A stretch of DNA of 64,000 bases from positions 4,154,001-4,218,000 of the forward strand of contig JAVTLE010000014.1 of assembly GCA_033439295.1 (NCBI GenBank), in the 5' to 3' direction. A model generated the notes under the pieces. The model made no database searches and had not been told where the DNA came from. It saw nothing but the letters and a program-made list of their open reading frames with translations. Source of the DNA: Deuterostichococcus epilithicus. Its lineage: Eukaryota; Chlorophyta; Trebouxiophyceae; Prasiolales; Stichococcaceae. The position numbers and the translations under genes were made by a program. Shown piece by piece: positions 35,667 through 46,747 of this stretch; positions within the stretch are counted from its first letter, which is position 1, and the number at the start of each line of letters is the position of its first letter.

Positions 35667-36850
35667 GCTGGCTCGTTGGCCCGTCCTGCTGGTGGCTGTG
35701 TTGCCGTTGATTTATTGTTCGGCGGCTTCAGAGGGGAGCTTGGCAGCGTTGTCAGCTCAACACGCGCAGCGAAAAGCACAATAATGCCTTGCAGACGAAG
35801 CAGCATTAAGAACGAAGTCGACGGTGAACGCGAGTTGGGACGCTGCCGAGGGTCGGCACCGCTGCGGGGATGGCGATCGCCATCTCGCGATGACTACATG
35901 AATTTGCCAATGAAGAGCACGCGGACAGAGCACAGCAGACGTGTGCTCTTCACACCCTTGGCAACGAGCTATGTGCGTGTCTTCAACGTTCTTATTGTTC
36001 TTCGTCTCGAATTGATCAGCCTAGCTACCAGGGGCAGCCCCCCGGAGGGTAACGTTTCGAGCAGCCCCTTCATGGACAGAGGGTGCCGCCCGCCGCAATG
36101 CCACTGTTCAGGGTCCGGTCGTCATGTCCAGCGTCGATTGCAGTGTGCATGCCATGACATCATGAATTATACAGGCCAAAAAAGTACCGGAAGCTGCGTC
36201 ATATACGACGTGTCATGTTTGCACGGCGGGTGTGGGCGGGGCATGCGGCCGCCGAGGCAGCGGCTGACAGCAGCGGAATGCGTGCCTTATGCGGCGAGAC
36301 GGCCTGCGGGGAAGCGAAAGCTCATGCAATCGACGTCAAGACGCAGATGGGGCGCCATCGACATGTTGTTCAAAGCTCCTTCGTCGACCCTCATGACAGT
36401 CAGGGTCAGTCCACAGCCCTCTGCGCTGGGTGGGTGCGGGAGCTGCCTCCCAGCTTGATGGCACCAGAGGTCGTTTTCATTTATTGTACACTTCCGGCGC
36501 TTGCCAAGTGCTGCTGGCAGGCTGGTCAGGACAAGCGTAGCAGCAGGCCAGCAAGAAACAGCATCCCGTGTGATGGCACATTGCTTGCCGAGATTTGCAT
36601 CTCGGCCCTGAGCGAGAGGGCGCAAGACCGCACGCACATTTCGTTTGGCGCTAGTGGCCCTGGACTCCTGGAGGATTGGGCCATCTACTTGCACACGTGT
36701 ACGAGCGCCGCCGCGAGCTGCACAGCATCAAATTGCTCAGCCTGGCCGTCACGCCGTGGAAATCCTGCTCTGATATCGAAGGGTCGCAAGTAGGGAGACT
36801 CGGCAGCAGCGAGAGCAGCAGGTAGCGGCGCCGTGGCAAGAGGGGCGGCA
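35667..36850. other. Intergenic region
   Basis: Promoter side of dehydrogenase copy 2 and the far edge of the duplicated cysteine-rich block. A 192-codon ATG frame at 36215-36793 and its antisense look non-coding. No gene recognised. Confidence 0.45.
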
Positions 36851-37276
36851 ATTCGTGGGCAGGTCGGCACTTGGCAAGCAGGGAGCGACAGCGCATGTAA
36901 AACGTTTCAGACGAACAACGTGCTGTAATAGTATGGTGTGGGCAACCGCATGCATCAAGCATTGTATCATCTGCTGGCTGGCCCTTGATGTGTGGTGCCT
37001 CAACATACTGCTGTTAAATTGCTGAGCGCTGTCCAATGATGTTGCATTCAAGCGGGCAAAGGCGTCAAAGTCTATCCTATGCAACGAGAATGTCCATTCT
37101 CCCACAGCTGGAGCCGATGCGGCTTTCTTTGGCCACGGCTGCATAATCTGTAGCCTCTTGCAGACTCATTGAAGCCTCCACGGCATGCTCCCAGGTAAAG
37201 GGACGGCATTGCGTGTCAATGCCACATTGCGACGTGTCAATGAAGAGTTCACTCACGCAGATTGGCAGCGCAACCA

Positions 37277-39097
37277 TCAATGGCAGATTCCAGTGTCCGT
37301 AGTACAGGTCTGCACGTAGCAAACCACGTGATGTTGAGATCAGCTGCGTAAAGCTTGCACTTGTCCGCCAGTTATTTAAAATGCTCATGATCGTTTGCGC
37401 CGCGGCCGACCCACAATTTCACTGGCAAATAAACGCTCGCCGTTGCCCAGACTCGACAGCATCAGGAAGGAACATCAACGTGAATAAAGGTGAGCCGGTC
37501 ACGAAGAGCGCGTGTACCAAGCCAGTGAAGCACGCTAAGTGGAGGCGCACCTTGGTGCCGCATCAGCAGTCCACAGTTTCCGTGCAAGTTGGTCCAGCCA
37601 GTGCATCTGCAGCAAGCCAGTCGTAAGTGAGGCCAGCAACTCTTAGATAATGGAGCGAAATTTGCTGCGCAGCAACACCTGCTGTTGTCATTGCCAGTGT
37701 ACAATGATCTACCACCACCAATACATATTACTGTCGTGACAACCCTCAGCACGTCAACCAGGGCAGGCCTCCCACCTGTGATGCAGCACACCTGCGCACC
37801 TAAGCACTAAATGCTCCGACCCTACTACTCCATATCAACGTGGCAGTGTTTCGGTGCAGGTGCAGGCGTGCATTATGGCAGTCATCAGCGACGGCGATGC
37901 ATGCGCCAAAGCAGAGCTCGCCCAATGAGGGGTATAGGGGATGTGTAAGTGCGTACTGGAAATTCGCAGGCCTACAGGGTGCCAAGATTGCAGGCGCAGT
38001 CATACCTGGGAACTGCCAAACGGCAGCAGCTCTGGAAATATATGAAATGTCTGGCACCTGGCATGCAATCAGACAAGCGCCTGGCAGCGCAACAAATTGT
38101 GGATATCATACACAATGACAGGAGGCACACAGAGGCAGGCGATGGACTTCAGGTTGCAGCGGGGCCATGTCGATGGCCTTTGTCACATTGTATTTGCGGC
38201 GCACCCGGTCGTGCTGTTTTTTTAAGCCCCAGGAAACTTGTGCAATCGGTGACGGTGTTGCAGCGCTGCTGAAATTGTGCGGAAATAAGGCGCCGAGCAG
38301 TAGTTGCCGGCTACCAATCACGCCGTAGAGGTTAGCGACGCGCTGCATAATTATTGACATGATGCAACACTCGTAGTGTGCGATCTGTGCGGCGCGGCGA
38401 GCGCCAATGGAACGAAAGCAGGAGGATCCGACCACGACCTATACAAAGATGATATTTATTCGAATATATCAAGCGACTCCCACGACTCACCCTGGTGCCG
38501 GTCATGGGGGTGTGCCGAGCGGGGGGCCAGGCGGCGCGGCGGCAGCGATGGTGCGGGCGGTGATACGGCCTTGCCTGCCAATGGGCCTGGCCTGTGAACT
38601 TGCATTGCCTGATAGTACGGCCTGTCCCCAGGGCAAAGCTGCTCGCTGCCGATAGAGACGCAACCTACAGGGGGAGGCCTAATCCTCCCCGGCACCGGCG
38701 CGCCCCTGCCGCCCTTCAGGGGCACTCCTCCTGGAACGGCGGCGCCTTCCGAAGCTGCGCTTGCCAGGCAGCGATGTCCGTCACTGCAGAGGGTGTTGAC
38801 GATCGTGCGTGACTTTTCCCACCAGCAGGAAGCTTCCTTAAGGCGTCACGATGGCTGATGGTCACATTCTCCACGTCTCCAGCATCATAGTCGATGCAGT
38901 TCAAGTGTCAGCCAGAAGGAGTGGTGCCTCGCTGATGAGGTTGTCGCGCTGGCTGATTTCAACGGAGCGCAGCTTTTCGTCCGCTCGCCAAAAGCGCAAA
39001 ACTGGGACCGGATCGTACCTGGGGATGGAAGGGAGGCTGCGTGTGCCGCCGAAATGACCGCCACCAGCACAGCGAGGACCAATTTCACGCTGCCCAT
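37277..39097 (-). pseudogene. Decayed copy of the secreted cysteine-rich gene (unit A)
   Basis: Aligns exon by exon with the intact minus-strand gene at 40621-42094. The signal-peptide exon (ATG 39097, MGSVKLVLAVLVAVISAAHA) is intact. Later exons are damaged: the small second exon has lost its acceptor, the Pro-rich exon shifts frame before its donor, the acceptor before FQQRCNTVTDC is lost, the YDCACNLGT exon has an in-frame TAG, and the CTETVDC exon has an in-frame TGA created by a 3-nt insertion. The last exon still reads TCTTDTGICH-stop. A truncated product or alternative splicing cannot be excluded, but a full product like its neighbour's is not possible from this reading. Confidence 0.75.
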
Positions 39098-39529
39098 GCT
39101 GATGCCCGACGCACCTGCTGCCTGCCTATACTATGCGGTGCTCTTCGCAGGTTTGGAGCGAATGAGATGTTGATGCACTCAGGCCAGGGCGCGAAGGCTG
39201 TTGTGCAGCTGGGACATGATAGCGAACAATCCTTCTATCGTGACCGTCCTTGAATTGCAGCCCCGCCACGTGCTGGCCTGCGGGCAAAATGGTTTCTTAG
39301 GCTTGCCAAGCGTCATGTGACCAGGAGGCTGCGCTGCAGCAGGGCGAGCTGCTCGATATTGGTGTCACAGGGCCGCTATGCCGCAGCCGCGCCGGCAGAC
39401 CGAGCCAGACACAGAGGCAGGTGTGGCAGTGTCACGAACGTCGCCTGCTTTCTCAGCTGCAGCAGTTGGCTCCAGAGCCACAACTCTCTCTCTTCTCTCA
39501 CAAGAGCGATTATCGCTCGGCCCCAACTT

Positions 39530-40085
39530 GCGTCGCTGCACCCAAGTCTGCTGTAGAAGAACCCGCCCTACTGCTGCTGGCGCTGCTGGGTCTCGGCCAG
39601 CGGGCGAGCTCATCAGTCCCATACAGATGCTGGTATCGATATCATGTCTTCACTGATACCGCTTTGCCGCCAAGGACATGCACGGTGGCAGTGGTGCGAG
39701 AGTCGCTTGAGGACCATTACTGCAGCGGACTTACCATGTAATCTTGCAGATTGGATCGAAGCATAATTAGCTGCACTCAGGTCTTGTCGCTTCTCGAATT
39801 TTCTGCCTGCCGTGCGCTGACAGTCAAATCAGTCGCTTTGAAGGCTCGCCCCTGTCGGCTGCCCTGGCGGCTCTCTTAATAACAATTCACGCCTAGAAAT
39901 TAAGGCTCTCTAATAGCTGCTCACATTTCGCTCCACACGAATGATCTGCCACGTCTTCCCACTGCCGTGCTGCAGGGCAGAAGATGCCGGTGCCATGAAA
40001 GGCGCCTGCCAAGACGCCCACCGCCGGCAGGGTGCCAGCTGGCAGCAGACTGGCAAGACAGTTCCAGGTAGGGACAGCGCGGAAC
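39530..40085 (+). pseudogene. Truncated 5' fragment of the plus-strand cysteine-rich gene (unit A)
   Basis: Matches the 5' part of the gene at 42469-44239. The signal-peptide region (around LLLALLGLGQ) lacks the start codon. The second-exon copy from about 39975 keeps its acceptor, donor and the APAKTPTAG stretch but has an in-frame TGA. Homology ends at the start of unit B near 40085, so the proline-rich and cysteine exons are missing altogether. This is what a tandem duplication breakpoint inside the gene would leave. Confidence 0.7.
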
Positions 40086-40620
40086 GTCCACGCAGGGCAG
40101 CGCAGTAGCAGGGCGGCAACACTCTTGTCATGCGTATACATGGCTTGGCGCTCTGGCTGGGCAGTCAGTCGCCCATAGGTGACACTATGGTTGCAACTTG
40201 CCTCCGGGATGTGGAACCTTGTGGGCGGGGAACCGGCAGGAGAGGATGGTTTGTAGGGAGCGACAGCGAGCAACTCCTGGGTACGGCGGGAACATGTTTC
40301 TAGCATGCCATAGTAGTGTGGTGGCGGGGAGAGTGCACACATATGCATCAAGCGAGACAACAAGCGACACAACAACATCTTCCAATAATACGCAGCCTCA
40401 AACCCGGCTGTCCAACTGCTGTCAGCCAGCAACCAAAGGCGTCATTATGCCTATCTCATCATACCGACGCCGCTGCAGCTTTCTTTGGCCAAGGCTGCTT
40501 GCTTTCTGCTAGCGTGTCGTAAACTCTTAATACCTCCACGGCATGCTATCAGGGAGTCATGGTCTTGCCGCGTGGCGACGAGACAGGATGGAATGCTCGC
40601 GCTGATGGGCAGCACAATCA

Positions 40621-42094
40621 TCACGAGCAGATTCCAGTGTCCGAATTGCAGAGCTGCACATAGCAGACACCATGATGCTAAAATTGCGCAGCTGCGCATA
40701 ACTTGCGCGTTCTGCCCATGCCCATGCTCGTGAAAAGCAACTCTGCAGCATTGTGAAGGAACAGCCTCGTGAACAAAGGTGAACCAGGCAAGAGCGCATG
40801 TGCCTGAGAAAGCTGATTGAAGGTGCACCTTGGTGCCGCAGCAGTCCAAGGATTCGGTGCAAGCTGGTCCAGTCAGTGCATCTGCAGCAAGCCAATCTCA
40901 AACTGAGGACGTCAGCCCTCATGGACCAAGAGGTTTCCGAAACAACTCCTGTTGATTGAACAGTCAGCACCGATATAGATATGCTGGTCGTCGTGGAAAC
41001 TCTCAGCACATCACACCCATGGCAGACCCCGTTACCAGTGATGCAGCAGACCTGCGCGCCAAGCATGAGATGCTCGGGACGTATATATCCTCCACATAAA
41101 GGGTTTCAATGCGGGTGCAGTGCAGGCGTGCACTGCAGGCATCAGCGACAATGCTTCCGCCAAAGGAGCGTGCCCAAATAGGGGTAGAGGGGATGTGTAA
41201 GTGCGTACTGAAAATTCGCAGGCCGAAGGGGTGCCAAGGTTGCAGGCGCAGTCATACCTGAATACCATAGCAGCGTTCTCAGTATATATTAACGTCAATG
41301 GCCTACAATCAGACATAGCGCGTGGCAGCGCAACCTACAATGACGAGAGGCAGGCAGGCGACACGTTCAGATTGCAGCAGGGCCGTGTCCTATGGCCTGT
41401 GTCGCATCGTGTTTTAAACGCACCCAGTTGTGCTGTTGAGCCCCAGGAAACCCGAGCAGTCGGTGATGGTGTTGCAGCGCTGCTGGAACTACGTCCCACG
41501 GCCTTATTTATTCAGAGTGCATGATGCAACATGCGTGTGCCATCTGTGCAGCGCGGCGAGTGCCAACGAGACGTGAGAATTCCGCCTTCTAGAGAGATGA
41601 TTTGTAACACATATACAAAGCCACTCACCCTGGTGCCAGCCACGGGGGTGCCGACCGGGGGGGCAGGCGGCGTCGGCGGTGGTGCGGGTGGTGATACGGG
41701 CTTGCCCGGTGACACGGCCTTGCCCCCAGCAGTCGGCGCAATCTTTACTGGCACGGGCGGAGACGCACCCCCGCCGCCCTTCAGGGGCACTCCTACCGAA
41801 CCGGCGGCGCCTTCCGCAGCTGCACTTGCCAGGCAGCAATGTTCGTCACTGCAGAGGGTGTTGACATACTGTCATGAGTGGCTTTTCCCTACTAGCAGAA
41901 AGGTGTTACCATGGCTGATAATCTCCAACATCCGATGCTGCAGTGTTTGTGTGCAGTCAGGCGTGGTATATAGCAGATCTCACTGCAGTGCAATTTGACC
42001 GGATCGTACCTGGGGACAGAAGGGACGCTCCGTGTGCCGCCGACATCACCGCCACCAGCACAGCGAGGAGAATTGGGAACCGTACATTATCCAT
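40621..42094 (-). CDS. Secreted cysteine-rich protein with proline-rich linker (182 aa), minus-strand member
   Basis: Not a family I recognise. Eight exons: 42010-42094, 41910-41937, 41629-41848, 41424-41488, 41209-41257, 41036-41051 (16 nt), 40829-40881, 40621-40653. They total 549 nt, 182 aa, all phases consistent. Order: signal peptide (MDNVRFPILLAVLVAVMSA); a short CDEHCC motif; a Gly/Pro/Val-rich linker of about 65 residues; then a 12-Cys domain FQQRCNTITDC-SGFLGLN, YDCACNLGTPSAC, VCCITDALTGPAC, TESLDCCGTKLCNSDTGIC and S-stop. The DCCGxKxC-x(3)-TGIC end resembles short disulphide-rich modules of secreted plant and fungal peptides. Role inferred only: extracellular matrix or wall, defence, or carbohydrate binding. 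The plus-strand neighbour is a paralogue sharing the upstream region. Small exons 2 and 6 rest on splice phase and on agreement with the paralogue. Confidence 0.72.
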
Positions 42095-42468
42095 GCTGAT
42101 GGCTGACGAAGCTGATGGTGCCTCGATTACCTATGCGGTCTTCTTCGCAGTTTTGTGAGCGAATGAGAAATGATGGACTCCGGGGCACGGCTTTTGTGCA
42201 GCCGGCACTAAGTGAATCTTTCTCTGCAGATATCGTGACCGGCCTCGGATTGCAGCCTCGCCACGTGCTAGCCTGGGGGCAAAAGGGTTGGAACAGCGCG
42301 CCAAGTGTCTTGTGATGAAAAGCGAAGCCGGACGAGAGAGGCACCTGTTGCGATTCCACGAATGCTGTCCGCTTCTTCAGCTGCAGCCGGTTCTACCAGA
42401 GGTCCAATTCTCTCGCGCACTCTCTCGGCTACCGCTTGTGCTGTGGAAAAACCCGCGGGGTTGCCAAG
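42095..42468. promoter_or_regulatory. Shared divergent promoter region of the cysteine-rich gene pair
   Basis: Only about 374 bp separate the two start codons of the divergent paralogues, so transcription of both probably starts from here. The corresponding region is present between the decayed copies in unit A (about 39098-39530) with clear but reduced similarity. No specific element could be named. Confidence 0.5.
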
Positions 42469-44239
42469 ATGACGCCGCAGGCTTGCGCGAGATCGGCTGT
42501 TCTGCTGATGACGCTGCTCGTGCTCGCAAGCTCGGCCCAAGGTGCTACTGACACCAACTCTTCACCAGTTCTTGCTTGAGCCACGAGTCCGCCACGAATG
42601 CACACGGCTTCTTTAATTTAATTTTTTTAAACATTCGATCGAGCAAGGCCAGATGCACTCTGGTCTTTGCTTCTCGAATCTCGTGCTTGCCGTGCGCTGA
42701 CGGTCTAATCAGCTTTGCAGGCCCACCCTGGCTGGTGCCTGGCTCTCCTGACGTCGCGGGTGGATGCACAGTTTTAGGTGGCCATCTAGAACCTTTTCAA
42801 GAAGCCCCAGCTCGCACAGTTCGATCGAGCAACTGACCCGATACATCTTTCTGCCATGCTGCAGGGCAGAAGACCCCGGCGCCAACAAAGGCGCCTGCCA
42901 AGACACCCACCGCCGGCACAGTGCCAACTAGCAGCAAAGTGACTGGCAGGGTGGCTGCAGGTAGGAGTACGCCAGCAGCTGGTCGCCCATTGTTAATGAT
43001 AGGTCTTGCACACCTTGCCTCTGACTGATCTGGCACTGCAGACCCTGGATGATCATTCACCCCGCTTGCGCTGGTAGCAGGCGCCGAGGGTGCTCCGGAA
43101 GCACCGCCAGCTCCCACCTTCCCTCCGCCACCAGCGCCCGCCGTGCCTTTGAAAGCTGGGCCACTACCCCTCCTAACGCCGCCTCCGCCGTCACCATCCC
43201 CTCCGCCTCCTGTTGTGCCCAGCGGCACGCCGGTGCGCGTAAACAGCTCTTCTCGATTCCCAAGTGCTGAGGAGGGCATTGTGCTCTGCTGGTCAGGGGA
43301 ATGTTCTCTGAGGGGCACAGCTGTGTCGGCACTACCCTGATGCAGCGGAGGCCTCGACGATTTCGTCTGTCTTCCATTGTATCGCTGTCTAATGCATGGC
43401 GCGCAGTTCCAGCAGCCCTGCACGGGCATCTCTGACTGCCGGGACTTCCTGGGCCTCAACAACTTCCTGGACATCGGGTGAGTCGTCCGCCTGGGGCTCC
43501 TCATACGCTGGTCATTTGAAACTGCATGTGTTTGAATCTGCATGTGTTTGCCAACATCCTGCGCCGACCCACTTCGAGTCCGCCTGCTAGGTTCATCCTG
43601 TACCCGATGCCCGCCGTGCGTGTGCCAAGCTCGTGCTGGCTGTTCTGCGCGCCGGCAAGCGGACAACTGCCACGTACAGCAGTTCAGGCATAGAATCCAG
43701 ACAGGCGGTTGAGACTCGAGGTGGCTGAGTGGTGACATGCATACTGTGCTTGCCGCCAGCTTCGACTGCACCTGTAACCACGGGAATCCGGCGGCGTGCC
43801 CCACTGCTGTGTGCTGCGTGACGGATGCTGCACAGGTGCGTGCTGCTGCAGGTTTTGAAGATGCCAGCCTTGTAATCTGTGCATTTGGCCGCATGCGTAT
43901 GTGATTGCCATTGGCCCGATGTGTTTGCAACGTTTCAGCGTGCACACTTGCCTCCTTTGTTGCCTCAATTCCGTCTTCATGGTCATGTTGGTATCCGCTG
44001 GCAGGGTCCCCGCTGCGTGGAGGATCTGGGTGAGATGCGCTGGATGAAACGGTTGTCCGAGAGCCTCACCGTGTTGCTGGATGTCGTGCATGTGCTGCTG
44101 TGTGCCTGCACGTATTCCAATAATCATATCCTATCGGAACCCGGACAAACACCCAGCAGTGATCACCGTGGTCTGCTGCCCCCGCGCAGACTGCTGCGGC
44201 TCGAAGCGCTGCACGCCCAGCACTGGCATCTGCAGCTGA
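42469..44239 (+). CDS. Secreted cysteine-rich protein with proline-rich linker (182 aa), plus-strand member
   Basis: Paralogue of the minus-strand gene at 40621-42094. Seven exons: 42469-42541, 42865-42960, 43081-43238, 43407-43477, 43760-43835, 44005-44029, 44190-44239; 549 nt, 182 aa, the same length as its partner. Order: signal peptide (MTPQACARSAVLLMTLLVLA, cut near SSAQG); a Lys/Thr/Pro linker (QKTPAPTKAPAKTPTAG); a Pro-rich block (TPPPPSPSPPPPVVPSG), the kind of sequence hydroxylated and glycosylated in algal wall proteins; then the 12-Cys domain FQQPCTGISDC-RDFLGLN, FDCTCNHGNPAAC, TAVCCVTDAAQGPRC, VEDLDCCGSKRCTPSTGIC, S-stop. The Cys spacing agrees with the partner throughout. One intron present in the partner, between the DC-C-C and VCC parts, is absent here. 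Function unknown; exported and probably wall-associated. Confidence 0.75.
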
Positions 44240-44940
44240 AGCAGAGACGGCAGTAATAAGATGGAAGCATAACCCACGGACGTCCGGATGGTGGTGCGAT
44301 GTTGACAAGAGGAGCTTTGGCTGAACAAAAGTTTGGCGGGCACTGACTGCGTGCATGCCTGCTTGCCGTCGCCGCTTCGTCGGCACATCGGAACATGTTC
44401 TGCCGGCAAGAGTCTGTGTGTACCTAGTCAGATGCTTCCAGTGTTTCTCCCTGCATTATTGGAGTCACGATCCAACATGCACAGTAGTACTGCTGTTTCG
44501 ATGGTGCTCGACAGCAATACGCAGCAAGACTGCAGCAGCGCAACACTACATGCGTGGCCCGGAATCACCTCAGATGTTGGCCAGCAACATTTGTGACGGG
44601 GTGGCTTTACAACATACAGGTTGTTGCAAATACTCTTGACTCCTTCGAACTCTGCCTCTCCAATACTCTATTGTTACCACATCGGTGGTTCCAGCACCGA
44701 CCCACCACCAATGGTGGTATAACGGCTGTGCTGCAGCCGTTTTCGCTGACTTCCTGATGGAGGATCAGCAAGCAACCATTGCTCTTTACACATCGCGTCA
44801 GCACCAGTGTGATCCCTTTCGCCCCTCGAACTCGAACTGTGCGCTCAATATTTTGTAGGTGCTAAGATATCCACCAGCGGCCGACGAGCTGCGGGCATCC
44901 TACCAGCTGCATTCTCGCAACAGCTGACGTGCGGCAAGGA
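44240..44940. other. Intergenic region between convergent genes
   Basis: 3' UTRs of the plus-strand cysteine-rich gene and of the acyl-CoA-binding protein. Nothing else is seen. Confidence 0.5.
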
Positions 44941-45904
44941 TCATGATGTGGCAGCCTCCTTCAGCTGGGCCACCTTCCTGCAAACAGCAGGGCATGCAGC
45001 AGGTCTGACTGCATGTCTTTTGACGACTGTATGCTAATGATGATGCCCTACGCGCCTGCACATGCATACTGCCACCACACTCAATATACTACGTCCCTGC
45101 CCAACATGCAAGGCATTCCGGACTACAATCCAGCACAAGGCTCACATGATGTACTCCTGCTTGGCCTCCTCCGCCGATTTGCCCTTCAGCTTGTTCCATG
45201 CATCCCTGCAGAAAGGGTGCAGCTCGATTCTGAGTGTATCGGCGACTTATCCAAGGAGAGGAGACACTCGAGATAGGGGCACAGGGGCACAGGACCCGCG
45301 GCATGCAACGAGTTCACCCTGCAGCATTGAGGCTACCCTGCGCCCCGCGGCCTCAATGCTGCAGGGTGAAATCGTTGCTGGCTGTGGCATGTCTCGCTAC
45401 GCATGGCGCCATGACCCCATGCCCTAGTCAACATGGATGCAGCGATGCTTGCCGAATGAACCCAAGACAATGAGGCAGCTGCGGGCTGGGCGCTCACCAC
45501 TTTGCCCGACCCTGCAAGCGCACGCGAGATGCTCAGGAATCAGCACATAGGGAGAGTTCCGTGTGCAGATGGTGCAGGCCTGAGCATGCGCACTGAAACA
45601 TGCAAGTCTGTTGTGCATACCTTCTGGTCGAAGATGCCCGGCTTGCCTGTCCAGAGGAGAGCGAGATGTGTGGGTCGGCGAAAGGCGTCAATGCCACACA
45701 GTGCAGCTTGCTGTCAATGTCACACAACGCTAGTCAAAATGCCAGGGCAGGTTGCCAGCAGGACCACGCACTGGTATCGCAGTCTCCGGAGTTCGCCTGT
45801 TTGAACAGGCCGTACAGGATGAGCTTCTCCTCATTTGTGGTGCTGTCGGGCAGGGTCTTGGCCTCCTCCGCCGCCTTGTCGAAGTCCTCCTGCGGGAAGC
45901 ACAT
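44941..45904 (-). CDS. ACBP: Acyl-CoA-binding protein (small, about 89 aa)
   Basis: Cytosolic 10-kDa type that binds and shuttles long-chain acyl-CoA esters. Exons: 45772-45904 (5' end tentative), 45621-45646, 45498-45511, 45146-45205, 44941-44977. The chain reads EDFDKAAEEAKTLP, NEEKLILYGLFKQANSGD, KPGIFDQKGRAKWDAWNKL, KGKSAEEAKQEYI and KVAQLKEAATS-stop, which covers the whole four-helix fold with the conserved YGLFKQA, RP/KPG, KAKW-like and DAW motifs. Exon 3 is a 14-nt microexon coding for GRAK plus two bases of the Trp codon; without it the core WDAW motif is lost. The ATG at 45904 (MCFPQEDF) is in frame across an acceptor-like site (cccgcag), so an upstream first exon is an alternative. 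Confidence 0.88.
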
Positions 45905-46747
45905 CGCTTAGCAGAGTTGGGTATGGAGCTTTTTCAGCATGCTCCACCTTTGACGTGCAAGACAGCGCCTGCAGCGCGCAGACTCCTCCGCCGATGGCGC
46001 AGGGAGCAGAGGCCGGAGAGTATGCTGCGGCGGTTTCGGGTGCTTCAGCGGGATCCGCAGGCAGCAAAAATCCTTCTCCAGCTGCATCGACTTGCGAGAC
46101 TGGCCGTGAGTGTAGCCTGTGCGCCGGACAGGCGCATGCAGCTTCCGCGCGGCACTCGCCTAGCTTGCAATGACTGTTGCCTTTGATGGCGTGCTCGCCG
46201 ATGAGACCAGTTCCAGTCTTTGCGTATCGCACAGAGTTTGCTGCTCTTGCATCTTTCAAGGTGGGAACATGCACTGAAAGCAGCGAAGTTTGCATTGCAA
46301 CAGTCTGGCCACAACGCACCATCGAGAGGCGTTCACAGCTTAACAAACTCATGTCGATGGATCAGATATTGCAGCATGAGCATCGTCTTGGCGTGTGTGC
46401 ACGCGCAAGACCTCCAGATCGCTGAGAATTTGCTCACCTGCAGACCCATGCTGAAGGCCTGTAATCTGCGGCAGCCGGCGGGCAGTCCTTCGAATCTCAA
46501 AAGTTTCCGGATCCCTTGCAGATCTGAGCAACGCGAGTTTTGCTGCCCGAGTGGCGAGCAGCTGTGCTGACACTGCGATCAGGGGTCGATATGCACTTTC
46601 GCGACACCGGCCCCCAAGCAGCAAAGCCGCGCACGAATGAAGGCAGATGCAGCGTGCGCTGTCACAGAGCATCAGATTCGTACAGATTTTCGCATATATC
46701 TCTCATCAGTAGCGCCGGCACCCTCCCCGCGCCCCCAAACAGTCAGC
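45905..46747. other. Divergent intergenic region ACBP / thylakoid-lumen protein
   Basis: Upstream region of two divergent genes; it may hold a short first exon of the acyl-CoA-binding protein. A 173-codon minus-strand frame at 45831-46352 overlaps here but has no recognisable protein features. Confidence 0.45.

Larger units (their letters stand above)
36850..40085. repeat. Segmental duplication, unit A (decayed copy)
   Basis: About 3.2 kb that aligns along its length with unit B (about 40230-42960): signal-peptide exon at 39019-39097 vs 42010-42094, Pro-rich exon at about 38470-38780 vs 41629-41848, Cys exons at 37277-38290 vs 40621-41488, and a plus-strand Thr/Pro exon at about 39975-40082 vs 42865-42960. 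Offsets run from about 3.28 kb to 2.88 kb, so indels have accumulated. Unit edges are approximate. Confidence 0.75.
40230..42960. repeat. Segmental duplication, unit B (intact copy)
   Basis: The partner of unit A. It carries the intact minus-strand cysteine-rich gene, the shared 375-bp upstream region, and the first two exons of the intact plus-strand gene. Edges are approximate. Confidence 0.7.

Noticed and set aside
36215-36793. 192-codon plus-strand ATG frame and a 135-codon antisense frame
   Set aside because: No recognisable motif, no supporting introns, low-complexity composition typical of chance frames in GC-rich DNA.
39893-40432. 179-codon minus-strand frame with the same hydrophobic stretch
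   Set aside because: Antisense to the truncated plus-strand fragment of duplication unit A; same explanation as above.
42797-43945. 382-codon minus-strand frame with a hydrophobic stretch (LLLVGTVPAVGVLAGAF)
   Set aside because: It is antisense to exons 2-5 of the spliced plus-strand cysteine-rich gene; the hydrophobic run is the reverse complement of the Thr/Pro/Lys linker. The plus-strand model has splice phase and paralogue support.
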